Shown: positions 5,750-11,408 of the stretch, in pieces
Layout: each line of letters starts with the position of its first letter
How positions within the stretch are numbered: the stretch's first letter is position 1
Origin: an uncultured Lachnospiraceae bacterium
GTDB taxonomy: Bacteria; Bacillota; Clostridia; Lachnospirales; Lachnospiraceae
Direction: 5' to 3'
NCBI GenBank assembly: GCA_902783295.1
Contig: CACZQT010000368.1
Coordinates: forward strand, 1 to 18,423
DNA: 18,423 bases
Program-made: the position numbers and the translations under genes
The notes under the pieces: generated by a model
Told to the model about the DNA's origin: nothing
The model's database searches: none
What the model saw: only the letters and a program-made list of their open reading frames with translations

Positions 5750-6400
5750 ATGAGTAAGGAAAAAGGCAAGCTGATTGTTGTATCCGGTTTTTCCGGTGTA
5801 GGCAAGGGAACTGTCATCGGAAAGGTTATGGAAGCACGGCCGGAATACGGCTTTTCCGTTTCCTGCACCACGAGAGATCCCCGGGAGGGGGAAATCCATG
5901 GCGTGCATTATTTCTTTATAACGAAGGACGAATTCCTGGCAGGAATCCGGGACGGACGCTTCCTGGAACATGCCCAGTATTCGGATAACTACTATGGGAC
6001 CCCGCGGGAGTATGTAGAGAGTCTGAGGGACGAAGGCATAAACGTTGTTCTGGACATCGAATATCAGGGGGCTTTCCAGGTCAAGCAGGCCTGCCCGGAA
6101 GCCATTTTGATTTTCCTGATTCCGCCGAGTGCTGAAACCCTGGTGAAGCGTCTGGTGAACCGGGGAACGGAGGACCATGAAAAGATCGGAAAACGTCTGG
6201 CCAGAGCTGTGGAAGAAGCGGACCAGGCACCGGGATATGACTGCATTCTGGTGAATGACAAGCTGGAGGATGCAGTGACGGATTTCCTGGCGGTTGTGGA
6301 CGAGCCGGCTCTGGGGGTAGATCATTATGAGAAAAACCTGGCCATTGTTCCGGAAATCAAAAAAGATCTGCAGGCGATCCTGGAAAAGGATGCCTTTTGA
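5750..6400 (+). CDS. gmk: Guanylate kinase
   Basis: The enzyme phosphorylates GMP to GDP with ATP in the cytosol. The P-loop GFSGVGKGT lies at residues 13-21, followed by the GMP-binding stretch SCTTRDPREGEIHGVHYFF, the loop EHAQYSDNYYGTP, and LDIEYQGAFQVK, all standard for the family. I chose ATG 5750 (216 residues) because GGAG at 5741-5744 is 5 nt upstream; ATG 5747 is only 2 nt from it. An upstream GTG at 5675 would add 25 residues that match no family member and has no ribosome binding site. It lies between remA and rpoZ as in other Firmicutes. Confidence 0.93.
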   Translation: MSKEKGKLIVVSGFSGVGKGTVIGKVMEARPEYGFSVSCTTRDPREGEIHGVHYFFITKDEFLAGIRDGRFLEHAQYSDNYYGTPREYVESLRDEGINVVLDIEYQGAFQVKQACPEAILIFLIPPSAETLVKRLVNRGTEDHEKIGKRLARAVEEADQAPGYDCILVNDKLEDAVTDFLAVVDEPALGVDHYEKNLAIVPEIKKDLQAILEKDAF

Positions 6401-6424
6401 TACACAGTACTTTTATATGAAAAT

Positions 6425-6440
6425 GTGCAGGGGACTGCAC
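6425..6440 (+). promoter_or_regulatory. GNRA-capped hairpin directly before the rpoZ ribosome binding site
   Basis: GTGCAG (6425-6430) and CTGCAC (6435-6440) form a perfect 6-bp stem closed by GGGA, a GNRA-class tetraloop. The GGAGG Shine-Dalgarno sequence starts at the very next base (6441). Such a structure could stack against the initiating ribosome or protect the mRNA after processing. Confidence 0.45.
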
Positions 6441-6451
6441 GGAGGTTAAAC

Positions 6452-6820
6452 ATGATACATCCTTCCTATTTTGAACTGATGAACATTGTCAACAAAGATG
6501 TGGCGCCGGGGGAAGATCCGGTTATTACCAGCCGTTATTCGATCGTACTGGGGACGGCAAAAAGGGCACGCCAGCTGGTGGCAGCCAACCGCACGACTTA
6601 TCGCGGAGTGGTGGAGAAGCCTTTGTCCATCGCAGTGGACGAACTGAAAAACGGTGAAATCCACATTATCCGGGAAGAACCCGGGAAGGCATCAGGGGAA
6701 GTAGAGTGGGATTCTGAAGAAGAAATCCTGGATCCGGATGCTGAACTGACCGGAGAGGCAGAGGAGGCAGAAGAGTACAGCGAGGAGTCCCCTGCTTCGG
6801 GAGAGCCGGATGAAGCCTGA
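6452..6820 (+). CDS. rpoZ: RNA polymerase omega subunit with a long acidic tail
   Basis: Omega supports assembly of RNA polymerase by binding the beta-prime subunit. The core family motif SRYSIVLGTAKRARQLV is at residues 27-43, followed by KPLSIAVDELKNGEI (56-70). The start at 6452 follows GGAGG (6441-6445) by 6 nt; an upstream GTG at 6425 would sit inside the hairpin and is rejected. At 122 residues it is longer than typical omega (about 70-90). The excess is a tail from residue 75 with 21 acidic and one basic residue out of 48, probably disordered. It follows gmk and overlaps rimO by 11 nt. Confidence 0.9.
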   Translation: MIHPSYFELMNIVNKDVAPGEDPVITSRYSIVLGTAKRARQLVAANRTTYRGVVEKPLSIAVDELKNGEIHIIREEPGKASGEVEWDSEEEILDPDAELTGEAEEAEEYSEESPASGEPDEA

Positions 6821-8147
6821 CACAAAGAATCTGTTTGTCGTATCCCTTGGCTGCGATAAAAACCGGGTCGATACGGAAAAAATGCTGGGACTGCTGAAGG
6901 ATGCAGGCTATCAGCTGGTTTATGATGAGGCTGAAGCAGACATTATTCTGATTAACACCTGCTGTTTTATCGGAGACGCGAAGGAAGAGAGCATCCAGAC
7001 AATTCTGGAAATGGCTGCCTGGAAAGAAGGCCGCTGCCGCTTCCTGGTTGTGACCGGCTGTCTTGCGGAACGGTACCGCGAGGAAGTCCTGACGGAAATG
7101 CCGGAAGTGGATGCTGTCATAGGCACTTCTTCCTGGACGGAAATTGTGCAGGTGCTGGAAAAGCTGGAAAAAGAAAACGGGCCGGCACAGGTGTTTCTTC
7201 CTCATACAGCCATTCCCCGGAGCTCCTCCGGCAGGATGCTGACGACGGGCGGAAATTATGCATTCCTGAAAATTGCGGAGGGCTGCGACAAACGCTGCAC
7301 TTACTGCGTAATTCCGGATGTCCGCGGACCGTATAGAAGCGTTCCCATGGAAGATCTGCTGAAGGAGGCAGAGGCTCTGGCGGCAGAAGGTGTAAAGGAA
7401 CTGATCCTGGTAGCACAGGAAACGACGCTGTACGGAACGGACCTCTACGGAAAGAAATGCCTGCCGGAGCTTTTGGAAAAACTTTCGGATATTCCGGGCT
7501 TTGTCTGGATCCGTATCCAGTACTGCTATCCGGAAGAGATCACCCCTGAACTGGTAGACGCGATCGGCAGGCTGCCTAAAGTCTGCCATTATCTGGATAT
7601 TCCCGTACAGCATGCCAGCGACAGGATTCTTACGCGGATGGGGCGCCGGACCAGCCGGAAGCAGCTGGAGGAGACGGTTGCCTTCCTGCGGGAAAAGATC
7701 CCGGATATTGCCCTGCGGACAACTCTGATTACCGGCTTTCCCGGAGAAACAGAGGAGGATTTCCAGGAACTGATGGATTTTGTGGAAGCCATGGAGTTTG
7801 ACCGCTTAGGCGTTTTCCCCTATTCACGGGAAGAAGGGACTCCTGCAGACAGCATGCCTGACCAGGTGCCGGAAGAGGTCAAGCTGGACCGCCGCGACCA
7901 GGTTATGGAGCTGCAGCAGGAGATTGCCGTTCGCCTGGCCGAAGAAAAGGAAGGCCGGGAACTGACGGTCATGGTAGATGGATATCTGCCCGACGAGGGG
8001 GTATATGCCTGCCGTACTTATATGGATTCACCGGATGTAGACGGACTGCTGTTTGTCGCTTCCGAAGATCAGCTGATGACCGGAGACCTGCTGCGGGTCC
8101 GTGTGACCGGAGCTGCAGAATATGATCTCCTGGGAGAACTTATATGA
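6810..8147 (+). CDS. rimO: Ribosomal protein S12 methylthiotransferase RimO
   Basis: This radical SAM enzyme with two iron-sulfur clusters adds a methylthio group to a conserved aspartate of ribosomal protein S12. The N-terminal domain has three cluster cysteines at 15 (SLGCDKNRVDTE), 51 (INTCCF) and 84 (TGCLAERY). The radical SAM motif C-x3-C-x2-C is CDKRCTYC, residues 159-166, followed by IPDVRGPYRS, typical of RimO rather than MiaB or MtaB. A C-terminal TRAM domain follows from about residue 375. Length (445) is normal. The ATG at 6810 overlaps rpoZ by 11 nt and the stop overlaps pgsA as ATGA, so all three are probably coupled. Confidence 0.95.
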   Translation: MKPDTKNLFVVSLGCDKNRVDTEKMLGLLKDAGYQLVYDEAEADIILINTCCFIGDAKEESIQTILEMAAWKEGRCRFLVVTGCLAERYREEVLTEMPEVDAVIGTSSWTEIVQVLEKLEKENGPAQVFLPHTAIPRSSSGRMLTTGGNYAFLKIAEGCDKRCTYCVIPDVRGPYRSVPMEDLLKEAEALAAEGVKELILVAQETTLYGTDLYGKKCLPELLEKLSDIPGFVWIRIQYCYPEEITPELVDAIGRLPKVCHYLDIPVQHASDRILTRMGRRTSRKQLEETVAFLREKIPDIALRTTLITGFPGETEEDFQELMDFVEAMEFDRLGVFPYSREEGTPADSMPDQVPEEVKLDRRDQVMELQQEIAVRLAEEKEGRELTVMVDGYLPDEGVYACRTYMDSPDVDGLLFVASEDQLMTGDLLRVRVTGAAEYDLLGELI

Positions 8148-8689
8148 ACCTTCCGAATAAACTGACTTTGCTGCGTGTCCTGATGGTGCCCTTTTTTGTG
8201 CTCTGCCTGCTGGCAGGCCGGGGGAGGGCGGGAGATGTGGCGGCACTGGTCCTGTTTGCTGCCGCCAGCTTTACTGACTACCTGGATGGACATCTGGCCA
8301 GAAAATATCATCTGATTACGAATTTCGGGAAATTTATGGATCCGCTGGCGGATAAACTGCTGGTTGGCTCGGCGGCGATCTGCCTGGTCTCCCTGGGCCG
8401 TCTTCCGGCAGCCGCCTGTGTGGTGCTGATCGGGCGGGAGTTTGTGATCAGCGGTTTCCGCCTGATTGCCGCAGAACAGGGCCTTGTGATTGCCGCAAGT
8501 TATTGGGGCAAAGTAAAAACGGTCTGCCAGATGGTGATGACCATGGTTCTGATTCTGCATCTGGAAACGCCTGCCTGGAGAATACTGGAGAATGTTCTGG
8601 TCATTGCTTCCGTGGTACTTGCGCTGGTTTCACTGGCGGATTATTTATGGAAGAACCGGGCGGTACTTGCGGATATGGGAGCCAGGTAA
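8144..8689 (+). CDS. pgsA: CDP-diacylglycerol-glycerol-3-phosphate 3-phosphatidyltransferase
   Basis: The membrane enzyme makes phosphatidylglycerol phosphate, the first committed step to phosphatidylglycerol and cardiolipin. The CDP-alcohol phosphotransferase signature is complete: Asp45, Asp48-Gly49, Ala52-Arg53, Gly62, Asp66 and Asp70. The start MNLPNKLTLLRVLMVPFF is typical of PgsA, and hydrophobic segments are visible near residues 10-24, 31-45, 74-95, 100-118 and 125-170. Length (181) is normal. It overlaps rimO by 4 nt (ATGA) and follows it as in many clostridia. Confidence 0.94.
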   Translation: MNLPNKLTLLRVLMVPFFVLCLLAGRGRAGDVAALVLFAAASFTDYLDGHLARKYHLITNFGKFMDPLADKLLVGSAAICLVSLGRLPAAACVVLIGREFVISGFRLIAAEQGLVIAASYWGKVKTVCQMVMTMVLILHLETPAWRILENVLVIASVVLALVSLADYLWKNRAVLADMGAR

Positions 8690-8704
8690 GGCGGGGGACC
8701 GGCC

Positions 8705-9049
8705 ATGAAGTGGATGAAAAACCTGTACATCGGCAGTCTGTCAGAGAAGCGGGTGCGAGAACTGAAAAAACGGATCCGCAGGAAAAAGAAGGCGGTCGGA
8801 TGCTACGTACTTTTTCCATCCACCGGTCCTCGTAACCAGCTGGATCTGATGGATGTGAAATATCTGCATCTGGACTATTACCGGCGCCGGGAGGATCTGG
8901 TGATTATCGGACTGGCTTCCGGTGAGGAAGACGGGATTCAGATGATTCTCCGTCTGGCGGAAGACTGCTACCGGGATACCGGGACAGCGGACCTTCGTGC
9001 CTATGCCATGCGGCGGATCGCGGAAGAAGGGACGGAGGGATCAGCATGA
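8705..9049 (+). CDS. Conserved hypothetical protein, 114 residues
   Basis: I do not recognise a named family. The small protein has a very basic N-terminal segment (EKRVRELKKRIRRKKKAVG, about residues 14-32), then alternating strands and helices (CYVLFPS, YLHLDYYRRREDLVIIGLASG), consistent with a compact alpha/beta fold. There is no signal peptide or membrane span, so it is likely cytosolic, possibly binding nucleic acid or membrane phosphate through the basic stretch; this is inference. A GGGGGA sequence lies about 8 nt before the ATG at 8705, and a second ATG at 8714 is a less likely start. Its stop overlaps the next gene by ATGA, which couples it to the DUF2953 membrane protein. Similar small proteins occur in this context in clostridia, as far as I recall. 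Confidence 0.8.
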   Translation: MKWMKNLYIGSLSEKRVRELKKRIRRKKKAVGCYVLFPSTGPRNQLDLMDVKYLHLDYYRRREDLVIIGLASGEEDGIQMILRLAEDCYRDTGTADLRAYAMRRIAEEGTEGSA

Positions 9050-10074
9050 GGGTTCTTGGGATCATAGGCTTCTTCCTCTGGACCCTGCTGAAGATTCTTC
9101 TCCTGATCCTGCTGGCTGTGCTTATTCTTCTGCTTATCGTCCTTTGCTGCTCTATCCGCTACGAAGCTACCGGACGGGCAGAAGGAGAAAACTTCGGAGA
9201 TGGTCTGGAGGCTCATGTCAAAGTAACGGCTTTGCTGGGGCTGGCAGCCCTGCGGGGAATCCTGCGGGGAGGAGATTTTTTGTACAGCTTCCGGATTGCC
9301 GGAAAGACCATCCGGAAAGGAAGACGGCAAAAGGCAGCTGCCGGAGGGCAGGAAGAAACCGGGCCGGAATCTTCGGAAACAAATTCCGAAGGAGAAGAGA
9401 TCTCCGGACCTGAAGAGTCCTCTGAGCGGGAAAGGACCTCTGAAGGAGAAGAGCTTTCTGAACGGGAAGAAACCGCCGGACGGGAGGTCTCCTCTGAGGT
9501 GAAGGGATTCTCCGGGAGAGAAGAATCTCCGGAAGGAACAGAATTCTCTGAACCGGAAAGTTTTTCTGAAAGAGAGAAAAAGCCGAAAAAACAGAAACTC
9601 TTCGGTAAAAGGAAGAAACGGAAGCACGGTGAAGCACCGGAGGCAGCGAAACCGCCGGAGAAAGAGAAATCCCTGTCGGAAAAAATATCTTCCGGACGGG
9701 AAAAGGCAGAACGCGTCTGGGAAAAACTGCAGGAACCGTCATTCCGGAAGACCCTGAGACGGGTGAAAAGGGCGGCAGGAAAGATCCTGCGCCATATCCT
9801 CCCGCAGGTATTGCGGGGAAAAGCTGTGGCAGGAACCGGAGATCCTGCGCTTACAGGGCAGCTGATCGGCCTGTTTTATGCCTGCTGGCCGCTTTACGGA
9901 GAAAACTGGGATCTGGAGCTTTCCGGGGACTTCGAAAAGAAGCGTCTGCAGGGCAAGGTATATATGAAGGGGCGTATTCGTCCATTGACTATCATCGGGA
10001 TCGTGCTCAGTCTTCTTCCGGATAAGAATATCCTCAGAATGATCTGGTCCCGCCTGAAACGAAAGAAAGGGTAA
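9046..10074 (+). CDS. DUF2953 membrane protein (YtfI-like) with an 18-residue tandem repeat insert
   Basis: The 342-residue protein starts with one long hydrophobic segment (about residues 5-36) followed by the outside or spore-side domain. The C-terminal part contains the DUF2953 hallmark GTGDPALTGQLIGLFYACWP at about 263-282. Between the two is a charged, low-complexity insert that includes four in-frame 18-residue units at 114-131, 132-149, 150-167 and 168-185, each starting with Ser-Glu, then a Lys/Arg-rich stretch. GGAGGG is 6 nt before the ATG at 9046, and the gene overlaps the previous one by 4 nt. B. subtilis ytfI, which precedes gerW (ytfJ), belongs to the same family, so a sporulation role is likely by association. 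The function itself is unknown. Confidence 0.87.
   Translation: MRVLGIIGFFLWTLLKILLLILLAVLILLLIVLCCSIRYEATGRAEGENFGDGLEAHVKVTALLGLAALRGILRGGDFLYSFRIAGKTIRKGRRQKAAAGGQEETGPESSETNSEGEEISGPEESSERERTSEGEELSEREETAGREVSSEVKGFSGREESPEGTEFSEPESFSEREKKPKKQKLFGKRKKRKHGEAPEAAKPPEKEKSLSEKISSGREKAERVWEKLQEPSFRKTLRRVKRAAGKILRHILPQVLRGKAVAGTGDPALTGQLIGLFYACWPLYGENWDLELSGDFEKKRLQGKVYMKGRIRPLTIIGIVLSLLPDKNILRMIWSRLKRKKG
9385..9600 (+). repeat. Four tandem 54-nt units encoding 18-residue repeats
   Basis: Units start at 9385, 9439, 9493 and 9547, all in frame. The first two share the 14-nt run YTGAAGGAGAAGAG-like sequence (CCGAAGGAGAAGAG at 9386, CTGAAGGAGAAGAG at 9440). The protein consensus begins S-E-x-E-E-(I/L/F)-S-x-R-E-E. 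Units three and four are more diverged. Confidence 0.75.
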
Positions 10075-10086
10075 GGAAAAGCAGTC

Positions 10087-10500
10087 ATGGCAGAAAAGAA
10101 TAATTTCCAGGAAGTAGCGGAAGCCCTTTTCAAGGGGCTGGACAGCTATATGGCCGCTAAAACCGTGGTGGGAGAACCGATTGTGGTGGAGGATACCATC
10201 ATCATCCCGCTGGTGGATGTTTCTTTCGGGATGGGGGCCGGTGCCGGCATCAACGAAGGCAAAAAATCCGATAAGGGCGGCGGAGGCGCAGGCGGCAAAA
10301 TATCGCCGAATGCCGTGCTGGTTATTAAAGACGGCATTACCAGACTGGTCAGCGTGAAGAGCCAGGATACTGTCAACAAAGTGCTGGATATGGTTCCCGG
10401 CGTAGTAGACCGGGTATCTGCCTTTGCTGCAGGGAAGGGAAATCCCATGAAGGATGCCGGCGTGGAAGAAGCCGTAAAAAAGGCTTCCAAAGGGAAATAA
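10087..10500 (+). CDS. gerW: GerW / YtfJ-family sporulation protein
   Basis: The 137-residue protein matches the YtfJ family: PIVVEDTIIIPLVDVSFGMGAG, a glycine-rich loop (KGGGGAGGKISPNAVLVIKDG), and a C-terminal helical region around VNKVLDMVPGVVDRV. In B. subtilis the homologue GerW is a spore protein needed for L-alanine-triggered germination; the family is also found in non-sporulating actinobacteria. A weak AGGA lies 9 nt upstream of the ATG at 10087 and overlaps the stop of the DUF2953 gene. The pairing with a DUF2953 gene copies the ytfI-ytfJ order and supports both calls. It is the last gene of the rightward run, followed by a strong terminator. Confidence 0.93.
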   Translation: MAEKNNFQEVAEALFKGLDSYMAAKTVVGEPIVVEDTIIIPLVDVSFGMGAGAGINEGKKSDKGGGGAGGKISPNAVLVIKDGITRLVSVKSQDTVNKVLDMVPGVVDRVSAFAAGKGNPMKDAGVEEAVKKASKGK

Positions 10501-10524
10501 ATTCCGGGATTCCGGCGGCAGAAG

Positions 10525-10565
10525 AAAAAAGAAACGTGCGCCTGACGGTACACGTTTCTTTTTTT
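10525..10565. terminator. Bidirectional terminator between gerW and rpmB
   Basis: AAAAAAGAAACGTG (10525-10538) and CACGTTTCTTTTTT (10551-10564) form a 14-bp stem with a 12-nt loop. Each strand ends in a T-run, so it can serve both convergent genes. A second short hairpin TGCGCC-TGGC-GGCGCA (10565-10580) follows immediately and would come first in the rpmB transcript. Confidence 0.88.
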
Positions 10566-10618
10566 GCGCCTGGCGGCGCACGGTTTTAAGATCTTTTCTT
10601 TCGAAGATACTATAAGCA

Positions 10619-10804
10619 TTAAGCTCTTTCCACTCTACCGGACTTCAGACAGGAAGTGCAAACATACATTCTCTGGGTAGCTTCGCCAACCTTAACTCTG
10701 ACAGATTTTACATTTGCTTTCCACATTTTATTAGATCTTCTATGAGAGTGGCTAACGTTGTTCCCGAAATGGGCGCTCTTCCCACATACTGCACACTTTG
10801 CCAT
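10619..10804 (-). CDS. rpmB: Ribosomal protein L28, zinc-ribbon form
   Basis: The 61-residue protein is a component of the 50S subunit. It has the typical MAKCAVCGKSAHFGNNVSHS start and the basic core KMWKANVKSVRV. Four cysteines at residues 4, 7, 49 and 52 form the zinc-binding C+ form, as opposed to the zinc-independent C- paralogue that some bacteria induce under zinc starvation. The start is preceded by AAGGAGGTG, an almost perfect anti-SD match, 5 nt before the ATG. It is a single-gene unit reading left from its own promoter, next to the Asp23-FakA unit as in B. subtilis. Confidence 0.97.
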   Translation of the reverse strand: MAKCAVCGKSAHFGNNVSHSHRRSNKMWKANVKSVRVKVGEATQRMYVCTSCLKSGRVERA

Positions 10805-10869
10805 AACCGCACCTCCTTACCACCAATCTCGAATACCGGATTTTATCTATATAAATCCAGAACGTTTAC

Positions 10870-10898
10870 ATAATAGCAGAATAGAAATGGTTTTGCAA
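10870..10898 (-). promoter_or_regulatory. Promoter of rpmB
   Basis: On the minus strand TTGCAA (10893-10898), a 17-nt spacer and TATTAT (10870-10875). The start would be near 10863, about 58 nt before the rpmB ATG. Confidence 0.65.
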
Positions 10899-10907
10899 GC
10901 GCTTTTT
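10894..10907. promoter_or_regulatory. cre-like site at the rpmB -35 element
   Basis: TGCAAGCGCTTTTT matches 12 of 14 positions of the CcpA catabolite-response consensus as I recall it (TGWAARCGYTWNCW), with the palindromic core AAGCGCTT. It overlaps the rpmB -35 element. A weaker related sequence (TTCAAGCGTTTGCG) lies at 10959-10972, at the expected start site of the Asp23-FakA transcript. Other LacI-family repressors could use the same core. Confidence 0.35.
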
Positions 10908-10927
10908 CCGGGGCTTTAAAAAACAGT

Positions 10928-10956
10928 TTGCTTTCTCTCTGAAAAGAGGGTATAAT
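10928..10956 (+). promoter_or_regulatory. Promoter of the Asp23-FakA unit
   Basis: TTGCTT (10928-10933), a 17-nt spacer and TATAAT (10951-10956) point right. The start would be near 10963, giving a leader of about 70 nt before the first gene. Confidence 0.7.
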
Positions 10957-11031
10957 ATTTCAAGCGTTTGCGGCATCCTCCGGGTTTTACGGGGAGAAGA
11001 GCAATCGTTTGTTATGCAGGGAGGCTCGATT

Positions 11032-11388
11032 ATGAAATATAAGACTACCAATGCTTTGGGAGAAGTCCTGATTGATACGGACGTAGTGGCAACCTATGCA
11101 GGAACCATCGCGATCGAGTGCTTCGGCATCGTGGGGATGGCGACTATCAGCGTGAAGGACGGCCTCGTCAAAATGCTGAAGAAGGACAGCCTGGCAAAGG
11201 GAATCAGTGTGACGATCGAAGAGGATCATTTCAACATTGATTTTCATGTGATCGTTTCCTACGGGGTCAGCGTCAGTGCAGTTACCGATAACCTGATGGA
11301 CACCGTGCGATATAAGGTACAGGAATTTACGGGGATTCCGGTGGGGAAGATCAATATATTTGTGGAAGGAGTGCGGGTTATCGACTAA
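11032..11388 (+). CDS. Asp23/Gls24 family protein (YloU-like)
   Basis: A 118-residue cytosolic protein of the Asp23 family, often called alkaline shock protein. Members associate with envelope or membrane processes in Firmicutes. The family pattern is visible in GEVLIDTDVVATYAGTIAIECFGIVGMA and in the C-terminal VGKINIFVEGVRV. ATG 11032 is chosen because GGGAGG lies 7 nt upstream; an in-frame ATG at 11014 would add six residues with no such site. It pairs with the DAK2 gene, as in the yloU-yloV order of B. subtilis. Its exact job is unknown; a link to the fatty acid kinase is inferred from neighbourhood. Confidence 0.92.
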   Translation: MKYKTTNALGEVLIDTDVVATYAGTIAIECFGIVGMATISVKDGLVKMLKKDSLAKGISVTIEEDHFNIDFHVIVSYGVSVSAVTDNLMDTVRYKVQEFTGIPVGKINIFVEGVRVID

Positions 11389-11396
11389 AGACCCGC
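11373..11396 (+). promoter_or_regulatory. Hairpin around the Asp23 stop, directly before the fakA ribosome binding site
   Basis: GCGGGT (11373-11378) pairs with ACCCGC (11391-11396) over a 12-nt loop containing the TAA stop. The fakA Shine-Dalgarno CGGGAG starts at 11398, one base after the stem. Ribosomes finishing the upstream gene would melt the stem, so it may couple the two genes. Confidence 0.4.
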
Positions 11397-11408
11397 CCGG
11401 GAGTATTC

